Shown in pieces: positions 1 to 7,142 of a stretch of 32,671 nucleotides of DNA (position 1 is the first letter of the stretch; each line of letters opens with the position of its first letter). A program made the position numbers and the translations under genes. The notes below the pieces were generated by a model, which saw only the letters and a program-made list of their open reading frames with translations, was not told the DNA's origin and searched no databases. The stretch spans positions 1-32,671 of the forward strand of contig JAYQKE010000028.1 in NCBI GenBank assembly GCA_038142525.1, written 5' to 3'. The DNA comes from CAJQHK01 sp038142525 (GTDB taxonomy: Bacteria; Pseudomonadota; Alphaproteobacteria; Rickettsiales; UBA1997).

Positions 1-907
1 ACATCAAAATCCATAAAGAAATCCATCTGTTTTTTTAAATTATTTACTCTTTTTTTTACAATATCACAATATTCTTTTTTGACTTCAAATCCAAATGCTT
101 TTCTATTTAGTTTCTGGCAAGCAACAATTGTAGAGCCAGAACCAGGAAAGGATCAAGAATTATATCATTTTCATTACTGCCAACAGATATTAATTTACTT
201 AACAAGGGTAATGGCTTTTCAGTAGGATGACCAAATTTTAGATGGGTTAGTAACAGAACTATAAACCTTGCTACATATTTTGGAATCGTAGCCATTAAAA
301 CAAGCTCCATTTTCTCTGATATGGATAATATATTCAATATCAGGTTTCCAAGAATATTTACAAAATGGAATGGCATTTGTTTTATGCCAGATCAAAACAT
401 TATAGATTAAACCTTTATTTCTTGCCCAATTTAAAATATCAGGAATTTGGGAATTAGAACAAAAAGCAAAAATATTAACTTTCTTCAAAACCTAGAACAT
501 AGATCAAAAAATCTATCTACATCATAGCCATTGCAAATTTCTGATAATTTTTTACTACCATATAATTTACACCCAGAAAAGCTACTAGAGCCACTATTTA
601 ACACATAGGGAGGGTCAGTCACTATTAAATCAATGCAATTATCTTCTAAACCCTCTAAAAGAGTATAGCAATCACCTTTTACAACCTTATCAGATAAATA
701 TGATTTAATTTGATAATTTTCAGGAAAATTATCATTAGCAATTACACCCAATTTGTTAATATCATTATTAATTTTTTTCACATTATCATTCATCACCTTT
801 TTTGTTAAATTGTTTTTTTCATTAAATTTCATTCTCAAGCCAATATTATCAATTTGATCATTGATCACCTTCCCCAGTGGAATAAAATCATTTTCATATT
901 TTTTCAT
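1..907 (-). pseudogene. Beta-class adenine-specific DNA methyltransferase, frameshifted and cut by the window edge
   Basis: The minus strand encodes a DNA methyltransferase in at least three frames. The first piece (485-907) carries the catalytic motif DPPY preceded by LIVTD. The second (219-488) continues with a conserved central part (WHKTNAIPF, KPDIEYIIHIREN). The third holds GHPTEKPLPLL and then DPF; after one more frame change it reads PGSGSTIVACQKLNRKAFGF (SAM-binding motif I) and stays open to base 1. DPPY before the FxGxG motif is the beta-class order, usual for N6-adenine enzymes of restriction-modification or CcrM type. Breaks lie near 487-496, 234-238 and 143-150. Two of the three are repaired by adding one base and one by removing an A. 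The first piece has an unusual lysine/asparagine-rich N-terminus of about 70 residues. No restriction gene is visible. The C-terminus lies outside the window. Family call is firm; the target sequence cannot be told. Confidence 0.85.
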
Positions 908-1268
908 AAATTAAAAATTAAAAGTTAAATATCAGATCAAACCAAAAAATCTGACAATCTCTTCTCATGACTTAAAGGGGGAAATGAAATCAAATAAAAA
1001 AAATCTTTTTTTGATTTGCGATGAATTGCTTTAGCAAGAAGAAAAAAATATTTTTTTTGTTTTATTTCATTGGGGGAATCCCCCTCCTAAATAGCACAAA
1101 AAAACAGACAAAAAAGACAAAAGAAAAACCCCTCAAAAAAACAAAAATATTCCATCAATGACTTAATGAAATAACATATAAATAATTGACGGCTGAGCCG
1201 AAAATAACCCACACACCAGTCGCACCTATGGTGGAAATGGCAGGAGGGTAGGGTGGATAAGGAAAATT
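908..1268. other. Gene-poor stretch with poly-purine tracts and a G5/C5 hairpin
   Basis: No convincing gene is present. A perfect small hairpin (GGGGGAATCCCCC, 1072-1084) sits at the end of a larger, imperfect inverted repeat: GGGGGAAATGAAAT near 977 faces ATTTCATTGGGGG near 1065. About 1189-1260 is noticeably richer in G and C than its surroundings (for example GGCTGAGCC, then a purine-rich run with AGGAGGGTAGGG). It does not fold as a tRNA by eye. It may be a remnant of another element. Confidence 0.4.
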
Positions 1269-1398
1269 ACAATGTTTACAAAATAAAATATATAAAATGA
1301 ATTTTTGTAAACATTGTTTAAAAAATAATAAATTAATCTCTAAAGCTATATATTGCCTATGTAAACATTGTTTACAAATTTTGTAAACAATGTTTACA
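1269..1398. repeat. Cluster of 17-bp palindromes, consensus TGTAAACAWTGTTTACA
   Basis: Two exact copies of the palindrome TGTAAACA-W-TGTTTACA lie at 1360-1376 and 1382-1398, with centres 22 bp apart. A third copy with one end mismatch is at 1306-1322, and a degenerate one, with only the right half intact, is at 1267-1280. A cluster of dyad sites in an AT-rich intergenic region is typical of an operator, a partition or parS-like site, or a replication or transfer origin. No regulator, ParB or Rep gene is visible in the window, so the ligand is unknown. Confidence 0.75.
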
Positions 1399-1454
1399 AA
1401 AATTCACTTTTTTCAAAAAAAACCATTTTTTACCATTTTTCATAATAAAAAATA

Positions 1455-1553
1455 GGGTATAATTTTGACTTATTTTGATTAGATTTTTTTCTAAAATGAG
1501 GGGTAATTTAGCTATAATTACACATAGCCTCCAAATTAGTTCATTTTATACCC
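1455..1553. repeat. MITE-like palindromic segment
   Basis: GGGTATAA at 1455-1462 is matched by its exact inverse TTATACCC at 1546-1553. Between them are nested dyads: TTAGA/TCTAA around a T6 loop (1479-1494), GAGG/CCTC (1498-1501 and 1528-1531) and GTAATT/AATTAC (1503-1508 and 1516-1521). The whole segment could fold on itself and resembles a small non-autonomous element or a structured intergenic repeat. No target duplication could be confirmed. Confidence 0.4.
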
Positions 1554-1585
1554 AATAGTGGTTGAATTTTATAAAGTTTGCTTTC

Positions 1586-1656
1586 TTACAGTTAAGATAT
1601 AGGATAGTTGGTAATGAAAATCATTACATCTCTTTCATATCTTAAGTTTTCTGTAA
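1586..1656. repeat. Nested hairpin next to the transposon
   Basis: TTACAG (1586-1591) plus TTAAGATAT (1592-1600) faces ATATCTTAA (1637-1645) plus CTGTAA (1651-1656), an interrupted 15-bp stem. Inside it GTAATG (1611-1616) pairs with CATTAC (1622-1627). A 35-codon minus-strand open frame (1592-1699, starting MRKLTSQNLLEINYF) overlaps it. I cannot tell whether that is a gene. Another small hairpin, GAGAA/TTCTC, is at 1681-1697. Confidence 0.4.
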
Positions 1657-1724
1657 AATAGTTAATTTCTAATAAGTTTTGAGAAGTTAATTTTCTCATT
1701 GTTTATTTTATTAATTAATTATTT

Positions 1725-1763
1725 GGGGTATCAGGCACAACTCTGTGGAAATTTACGGTCTGA
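1725..1763 (+). repeat. Left terminal inverted repeat of the Tn3 transposon
   Basis: 39 bp starting GGGGTATCAGGCACAACTCT and ending TTACGGTCTGA. It matches the inverse of 6462-6502 except for a two-base difference in length and one substitution. GGGG starts are typical of Tn3-family ends. Confidence 0.93.
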
Positions 1764-1799
1764 GTTAATTTTTTCTCTTCAGACCGTAAAATTTCACAG
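1743..1799. repeat. Inverted duplication of the inner TIR at the left transposon end
   Basis: The inner half of the left repeat (1743-1763, CTGTGGAAATTTACGG..) is repeated in inverse at 1779-1799 (TCAGACCGTAAAATTTCACA..) after a 15-bp spacer. The pair could form a long hairpin. The tnpA stop codon (1794-1796) lies inside the second arm. The inverted copy has the orientation of the right-end repeat. It may serve as a tnpA terminator or as an extra transposase site. Confidence 0.75.
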
Positions 1800-4670
1800 C
1801 AATGTGTCTGTGAAGTAAGTTCCCATAGGAATCACATGTTTATGCGATAATAAAGAAATGTGAGATATTGCTTCATCACTGATCTTTTCTCCATTATTGC
1901 GAAGTTGGGTGATTATTTCCGACATTTTTATAGTGTTCCAATATAAAATTGCATTTGAGGCTAAACTTAAACAGCTAGCTTTATTCATAATTTCTTCATA
2001 ATCACCAACCATAAATTTACCCTGATTTGCAAAGAATATCCACCTTGCTAGAGCGTGTCTATGTTCACCTTTGTTTAATTGACGATGAACTTTATTTCTT
2101 AATTCTTCATCTGTGATATATTGCAAAATATATTGGGTTTTGATTAATCTACCCAGATGGGTAAAAGCCTTAGCAATTTTGTCAGATGGCGATCCTTTTG
2201 ATAATCTGCGTATAATTTCATGAGCTGGACATAATTTATCTTTCATGGAAGCTACAATTCTAACCATTTGATCCCATTGCTCTTTGATTAGCTCAAGTGA
2301 TACTGACTTTGTCATTAGTTGATTAAATTCACCATAATCATGGTTTTTGCTAGCTTTATATAATTGTTGTGATTTTAGATTTTTAATTCTTGGCATAAAT
2401 TTAATACCAAGCAAATGGCATAAAGCAAAAATATGCTCTGTATAACCTTCGGTATCAGTTGTATGTTCTTTGATTTGTAGGATTGTATTATTATCCAAAA
2501 AGCCATCTATTACATAAAGTGATTCTCTGGGTGAGCAAGAAATAGCATTTGTGCTATAAACAGAATATTGATCTGATGTATGAGTATAAACTCCAACTAT
2601 TTTATCGTAATAACCACAATATTTTGGATATAATGAAGCAAGTAAACTGCTTGCTGATATTATAAATCTTTGTCCATCAGAAGAAGATAATGTGCCATCA
2701 CCATAAGCTTGACTAAGTGTTAATTGACTATGTTGATTTACAATTTCAGCATTGGCTAATTTGATAGTTTCTTCCCTGATGCAAGAATCTGTTATATTAC
2801 TCATCATTTCAGCAGTAATATCAGAATTGCAATTCTGCATGGTTGCAAATCCAATATTAGTAGCTTGTGCTAATATAGATGCAATCAGAGTTTTATATGA
2901 ATTTTCATTGTTTCGTTTCTGACCATGAATAGGGGTAAAATGCTTACTAAATCCTGTCATTTGATCTACCTCAACCAATAATTGTTCAATCTTTATTTTT
3001 GGTAAATATGAGTCAATAAGAGATTGAATGGGCTTAACATCTTCTTCTATTTCAACCTTTTCTTTTTTCCTTAATTTCAGTTTCTTATTTTTGATAGTAG
3101 CAAAATCATCTTTCTTGAATTGATCTTCTGATTTCTCAGTAGATGAATTAAATTCATCACGAATATCTGAGGTAGCTTTCTCACTATCTTTTTCTAAATT
3201 TAGTTTTTCATAAGCTTTTTCTCTGTGTTTTTGCCAATCAAATTCTTTATAAACCAAATTCCAGAAAGATACATGCTTATTGGTGTCTTCTATAAAAATA
3301 TTGCCTGATCTAAATGATTCTTTAATTGCACCTGCAATGCCAACCTCAAACAAGTTTCTTTTAATATCACCATTCTTATCATAAATTGATCGAAGAATAT
3401 TATAATCAATAAATTTAATATCTATGTCTTTTGGTATTTTTGATATCTCACCTTTATCCAACTGTCGAATAATATTAACGGCTTTAATCAGGTTCTCGCT
3501 ACCAGTTTCACTGCGAAATGGTAAATTAATAAATTCAGCAAAATATCTTCTCATACTACCATATCTATTTTGGAGTAGGTACGCATAACCATATTTGCTT
3601 TCAATTTTATATTTTCTCATATCATCTCTTGCCTGTATTAGCTCGGTTTTGCTTGTTGCTTTATCATAGATTTCACTGAGGGCAATTTTATTGGAATCTT
3701 CAAGAGAAAGAGCATAATCAACAAAAGACTCAATTTTGCTGATAGCTCTTTCATTTTGGCGTTTATATCTTTTGAGATTATTTTCATGGATATTGTTACA
3801 TGATCGATAAATACCAGTAATATATTGGTCATGCATTTGAATGATGTAATCCAAAATGACTTTCTTTATTTCCAGCAGGAAGGCAAGCATCAAGCTATAT
3901 TTCTTTTCTGTCTTGAAACGCTTTATCTGCCAAGAATTGTAATATTTTGCCAATCCAAAAAGATGTTTCTGAAATTCAATTGGAATAGAAGAAATATCAA
4001 TTTTTTCTAGCCGTAAATCAATTAGCTTTTGATATCTTGTCAAATAAATATTGAGTAATTTTATAGTTGATGAGCCTGGATATTCTTTGAACCTCTGAAA
4101 CCAGCTTGTCTTGTTATTTTCTGGTAGAGCGAGGATATTATCTACTTCTTGAATAAGATTATTTGGAAGGAGTTTGTAAATATTGCTATATAATTCCTCC
4201 TGCTTCTTGGAACAAAATGAACCGATAATTCTGTTGAGATTATATGTTGTTGGCAGAAGAATTTTGTTCTTAATTAAAAATGATTCTGCCTCAACGGCAA
4301 TCTTACCAGCTATAATGTAACCTTCATCTACAATAGATTGAAGCCAATCCTCAAAAATATCTAATGATTCTTCAAAGCTTGTAAATTCTAAATATTCAAA
4401 TAAGCGTTTTCTTTGATCTGCTTTTGTTGCCTCTCTGCTTGGTATTTTAACAGTAGCAGTAATTGGTAAGTTTAATATCCTGCAAACATATCCAATTATT
4501 TTAGTATCAAGGCTGTTTGGATTATCAAGTAATTGGCCAAATAACCGTAAAGAGCAGAGCTGTAGATAAACATATAGGCGATAATTGATGTTGAATTTTG
4601 AGATAAACTCTTTGTCTCCATCTTTTAAATACCAATCCCTAATTATTTCATCTTCACTCAAATCAGCCAT
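1794..4670 (-). CDS. tnpA: Tn3-family transposase TnpA
   Basis: The 958-residue product is close to the usual length of about 1,000 residues for replicative Tn3 transposases, which bind the terminal repeats and form cointegrates. The N-terminus carries the DUF4158-like start (ADLSEDEIIRDWYL). The catalytic core is intact: Asp658 in AYGDGTLSSSDGQRF, Asp739 in EHTTDTEGYTEH and Glu869 in KGEHRHALARW. The 130-residue spacing from the second Asp to Glu equals that in Tn3 itself. The start at 4670 overlaps the end of tnpR by 8 bp (ATGGCTGA), which suggests translational coupling. A lysine- and glutamate-rich linker lies around residues 490-540. This gene is uninterrupted over 2.9 kb while its partner resolvase and the cargo are frameshifted, so the element may still transpose but might not resolve cointegrates. 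Confidence 0.96.
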   Translation of the reverse strand: MADLSEDEIIRDWYLKDGDKEFISKFNINYRLYVYLQLCSLRLFGQLLDNPNSLDTKIIGYVCRILNLPITATVKIPSREATKADQRKRLFEYLEFTSFEESLDIFEDWLQSIVDEGYIIAGKIAVEAESFLIKNKILLPTTYNLNRIIGSFCSKKQEELYSNIYKLLPNNLIQEVDNILALPENNKTSWFQRFKEYPGSSTIKLLNIYLTRYQKLIDLRLEKIDISSIPIEFQKHLFGLAKYYNSWQIKRFKTEKKYSLMLAFLLEIKKVILDYIIQMHDQYITGIYRSCNNIHENNLKRYKRQNERAISKIESFVDYALSLEDSNKIALSEIYDKATSKTELIQARDDMRKYKIESKYGYAYLLQNRYGSMRRYFAEFINLPFRSETGSENLIKAVNIIRQLDKGEISKIPKDIDIKFIDYNILRSIYDKNGDIKRNLFEVGIAGAIKESFRSGNIFIEDTNKHVSFWNLVYKEFDWQKHREKAYEKLNLEKDSEKATSDIRDEFNSSTEKSEDQFKKDDFATIKNKKLKLRKKEKVEIEEDVKPIQSLIDSYLPKIKIEQLLVEVDQMTGFSKHFTPIHGQKRNNENSYKTLIASILAQATNIGFATMQNCNSDITAEMMSNITDSCIREETIKLANAEIVNQHSQLTLSQAYGDGTLSSSDGQRFIISASSLLASLYPKYCGYYDKIVGVYTHTSDQYSVYSTNAISCSPRESLYVIDGFLDNNTILQIKEHTTDTEGYTEHIFALCHLLGIKFMPRIKNLKSQQLYKASKNHDYGEFNQLMTKSVSLELIKEQWDQMVRIVASMKDKLCPAHEIIRRLSKGSPSDKIAKAFTHLGRLIKTQYILQYITDEELRNKVHRQLNKGEHRHALARWIFFANQGKFMVGDYEEIMNKASCLSLASNAILYWNTIKMSEIITQLRNNGEKISDEAISHISLLSHKHVIPMGTYFTDTLL

Positions 4671-5251
4671 TATTATTTACTGTCTTATTCTTTGGTATTT
4701 TCCTGAGATATTGATACAAGGTTTCTCTGCTGATACCAAAATCTTTAGCAATAATTGTTTTCTTTTCACCATTTTGTACTCTGGTTTTCAGCTCTTCAAC
4801 CTGTTCCTCTGATAAAGAAGGTTTTCTACCCTTATAAAGACCTTTCTTTTTTGCTAAAGCTATACCTTCTCTTTGTCTTTCGCGAATTAGTGATCTTTCA
4901 AATTCGGCAAATGCACCCATAACAGAAAGAAGTAATTTTGACATAGGAGCATCTTCTCCTGTGAAAGTTAGATTTTCTTTAAGAAACTCAATCTTAATTT
5001 TTTTGAGATGTTAATTGCTGAACTAATTTTCTTAGATCATCCAAATTTCTAGCTAACCTATCCATTGAATGAACAATGATAATATCTCCATCTCGAACAT
5101 AATTTAGCATTGCTTCAAGCTCTGGACGGTTTACATCTTTACCAGATGCTTTATCCGTAAAACATTTATCTAATTTTATTCCTTCAAGTTGTCGTTCATG
5201 ATTTTGATCAAGAGACGAAACTCTGATATATCCTATTCTTTTTCCTGTCAT
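4663..5251 (-). pseudogene. tnpR: Tn3 serine resolvase TnpR, split by one base in an A7 run
   Basis: The N-terminal part (start at 5251, MTGKRIGYIRVSSLDQNHER) carries the catalytic serine in YIRVSS and the conserved HSMDRLARN. The C-terminal part carries GAFAEFERSLIRERQREGIA, then a GRKPSLSEEQ linker and a helix-turn-helix (IAKDFGISRETLYQYLR). The two join in frame (KIEFLKENLTFTGEDAPMSK) if one A is removed from the seven-base run at 4998-5004, so this is one gene with a single slip. Reading could be restored by polymerase slippage on A7, as reported for other AT-rich endosymbionts, or the call may be a sequencing error. An upstream in-frame ATG at 5296 would add 15 residues, but 5251 matches the family start. 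The enzyme would resolve cointegrates at a res site upstream. Confidence 0.9.
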
Positions 5252-5273
5252 AATGTGGATTGACTTTTTGTAT

Positions 5274-5719
5274 TTAATATGGTATAATTTGTTCACAAAT
5301 TCCCGCTAGGGACAAGCAACCTCTCTTCATGAGAGGTTGAATATAATCTTCCCGTTTTTTCTTGATTGCATCAAATAACTCGTTGCTTACTTTTCCTATC
5401 ATCGTTGATAGTCTTTTACTAGAAATTGGCTTAGCCTGACACATGATAGCTGATTGTTTTTACCCTTGAACTCAAAATTAAAATAGTATGGATTATCCTT
5501 TTGAACGGATGATAGTGGAATAGCAAAAAAGAAATGATTATTAAATTTTTTTAATATCAAAACAGGTCTACTAAATAGCTGACTTTTGCCACAAAGTTCA
5601 TCACCAACATTTGTACCTATATTAATCCACCATATTTGCTTTTCCTCAAAAGAAGGAAACTTTTCTCTTTTATCTAACTTCTTTTTAAGAATACCCCAAT
5701 TGTCAAAATCCTTTTTCAT
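5274..5719 (-). pseudogene. PemK/MazF-like endoribonuclease toxin 1 (in transposon), one frameshift
   Basis: Residues 1-90 match the other two copies in this window: KDFDNW start, QIWWINIGTNVG, CGK, RPVLILKKFNNHFFFAIPLSS and YYFNFEFKGK. These are the hallmarks of the PemK/MazF fold, an SH3-like beta-barrel; known members cut RNA at short sequences. Near 5453-5455 one A is missing relative to the copy at 15159-15551. As it stands the frame ends at 5399. With the base restored it continues MCQAKPISSKRLSTMIGKV and so on, through the two-hairpin element to a stop at 5274, giving about 148 residues, somewhat longer than its relatives. No antitoxin gene lies upstream; the next 170 bp are non-coding and lead to a divergent gene. 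The role as a toxin is inferred from family only. Confidence 0.75.
5286..5339 (-). repeat. Two-hairpin element, copy 1 (downstream of toxin 1)
   Basis: On the minus strand: hairpin H1 is a perfect 9-bp stem (CAACCTCTC / GAGAGGTTG, 5317-5339) with a 5-base loop. It is followed by H2 (TCCC-TAGC-GGGA, 5301-5312) and an AATTTGT palindrome (5286-5301). Related elements follow the other two toxin genes and also lie at 11672-11740. It overlaps the expected tnpR control region. Confidence 0.75.
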
Positions 5720-5892
5720 ATCAATATTTGATGAATTATTAATTTACAGACTTAAAATGTCAGGATAAACTTTAAGATATAAAAACAAATATGTCAATAA
5801 AACAAAATACTGATTCTATTCTGACGTAAAATTGATATTTTGTAAATGTAAATTTAGAGTACAGGTTAGAATGACAAAATAAAATTATATAA

Positions 5893-6472
5893 ATGGAACT
5901 TTATCTAAAATCTTCAGAATTTATTGATTCTGATAACAGAAATATAAAAGAACAGGCAAAGATTTTAGCAGAAAATCAAAATAGTGATTATGAAATAGCA
6001 AAAAATTGCTTTGAATATGTAAGAGATGAAATAAGGCATAGTTGGGACTATAAATTAAATCCTGTAACCTGTAAGGCATCAGAAGTTTTACAACATAAAA
6101 CAGGTTATTGTTATGCCAAAAGTCATTTACTTAACTGCTTTGTTAAGAGCTAATAATATTCCAACAGGATTGTGTTATCAAAGACTAGCCCTAGAGGAGG
6201 AAAACTCCTTTTGTTTACATGGATTGAATGCTATTTACCTTAAAAATTATGGATGGTATCGAGTAGATCCTAGAGGAAACAATAATGATGTTAAAGCAGG
6301 ATTTACTCCTCAGATGAAAAAACTAGCATTTAAAGTAAGTAATAAACTGGAAGCTGACTTTCCAGAAATATGGTATGAACCATTAAAAATGGTAACAGAT
6401 ATTCTTACTTCTAAAAAAAACTTTCTTGAGGTTTATAAAAATTTACCAGACTTACAAATTATCAGACCGTAA
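5893..6472 (+). pseudogene. Transglutaminase-like cysteine protease, transposon cargo, one frameshift
   Basis: The first part (5893-6153) ends just after the nucleophile loop HKTGYCYAKSHLL, Cys73. The second (6113-6472) provides the histidine (NSFCLHGLNAIYL) and aspartate (WYRVDPRGNNND) of the transglutaminase-like Cys-His-Asp triad. The parts join as SHLLTALLRANNIPTG if one A is removed near 6129-6134, giving about 190 residues. Members of this superfamily are mostly peptidases or amidases; the substrate here is unknown. There is no signal peptide. It is the only plus-strand gene in the transposon, and its stop codon TAA (6470-6472) lies inside the right terminal repeat, so its last codons are transposon-end sequence. 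It could act on host or bacterial proteins. Family call is good, function is open. Confidence 0.75.
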
Positions 6473-6502
6473 ATTTTCACAGAGTTGTGCCCCTGATACC
6501 CC
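6462..6502 (-). repeat. Right terminal inverted repeat of the Tn3 transposon
   Basis: 41 bp; its inverse starts GGGGTATCAGGGGCACAACT and ends TTACGGTCTGA. It has two extra G bases compared with the left end. The end of the cargo gene overlaps it. Confidence 0.93.
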
Positions 6503-7064
6503 TATAATATTGAATTCATTAGTAATATCGATGTTAGTTATCGATATATCATTAATCTTGTTAACTATTTGATTCTTACAATGAATTATTGCATTAGACA
6601 TATCATCCGGGAAAAATAATGGGATCTAAAATAGCATTTTTAGTTGAAGGAAAGTATCCTTTTAAATCGTTAAATTGTTTTAAGGATTTACCACTAGTAT
6701 TTATTAATGTTTTTAATGAATTTTCTAAAATTTCAAACTGTTGTTTATAATTGGATAATTTTTTTTAACATTTTTTTGCGTTTCATCAAAAAAATTATCA
6801 TATACTTTCCATAATTATTAATTCTCTTGCACCATCTAACGATTGTTCACAATAAGGACAATTATTATTTTTAGTAATCTCATGACCATGCTCTATAAAA
6901 TCAAGATTTTTTGGAAAAAAGTATTTTAATCGGATTTGTTTTTTTGTAGCCTTAAGTTCTTCATTAATAGACTCGATGTTTATTTCTGTTATTATACAAT
7001 TTACTTTTGCTATGTCATTAAAAGTAACGGCATTCTTTTCAAAAGATTTTCGAATGATATTCGT
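6503..7064 (-). pseudogene. Remnant of an AAA_13 (PrrC/RloC-like) ATPase, middle part only
   Basis: The minus strand shows pieces in several frames that join into one protein segment. First comes a stretch with FPKNLDFIEHGHEITKNNN directly followed by CPYCEQSLDGARELI, then YDNFFDETQKNVKKN, then FEILENSLKTLINTSGKSLK with FNDLKGYFPST, then DDMSNAIIHCKNQIVNKIND. The order of a GxE/H-type loop, CPxC, SLDGA and YxxFFDE is the central signature I know from AAA_13 ATPases, the family that includes anticodon nuclease PrrC and RloC. Frame changes are near 6800, 6751-6760 and 6606-6612. Neither the Walker A region nor the C-terminus is present. The fragment stops at the transposon's right edge, and I could not find a clear continuation beyond the left edge. 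It is certainly non-functional. The family call rests on motif memory and needs a profile search. Confidence 0.55.
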
Positions 7065-7088
7065 CTATTAAGTCCCTTTTGATGTTTT

Positions 7089-7126
7089 ATTACATTCGAT
7101 CGCCCCTAATTATTATCAAATGTAAT
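7089..7126. repeat. 11-bp-stem hairpin after the relaxase gene
   Basis: ATTACATTCGA (7089-7099) faces TCAAATGTAAT (7116-7126); the single mismatch is a G-U pair in RNA. It lies 17 bp beyond the relaxase stop. There is no clean U-tract on either strand, so terminator function is uncertain. Confidence 0.45.
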
Positions 7127-7142
7127 GTAAAATTTAAATTCA

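Larger units (their letters stand above)
1725..6502. mobile_element. Tn3-family transposon with toxin and transglutaminase-like cargo
   Basis: The element is bounded by inverted repeats beginning GGGG (1725-1763 and 6462-6502) and holds tnpA and tnpR on the minus strand, a PemK/MazF-like gene on the minus strand and a transglutaminase-like gene on the plus strand. The coding content fills the element to its edges: tnpA stops 30 bp inside the left repeat and the cargo gene's stop codon lies within the right repeat. The flanking pentamers are TATTT (1720-1724) and TATAA (6503-6507). They are not the perfect 5-bp duplication expected of Tn3 transposition, so the insertion is old or rearranged. 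tnpR precedes tnpA in the same direction with an 8-bp overlap. A tripartite res site would be expected just upstream of tnpR (about 5252-5400). I see palindromes there but no classical three-subsite array. Confidence 0.9.

Noticed and set aside
1189..1260. tRNA or structured RNA gene in the GC-richer patch
   Set aside because: No acceptor stem, anticodon arm or T-loop could be drawn, and no terminator follows.
1267..1398. CRISPR-like array
   Set aside because: The repeated units are short palindromes with irregular spacing (54 and 22 bp), without spacers of constant length or cas genes.
5317..5339. Classical type III antitoxin RNA
   Set aside because: Type III antitoxin RNAs lie upstream of the toxin as tandem repeats; here the structure is downstream and single. 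Kept only as one hypothesis.
5252..5400. Tn3 res site with three subsites
   Set aside because: Dyads are present, but they belong to the toxin-associated element; I could not recognise three resolvase-type subsites.
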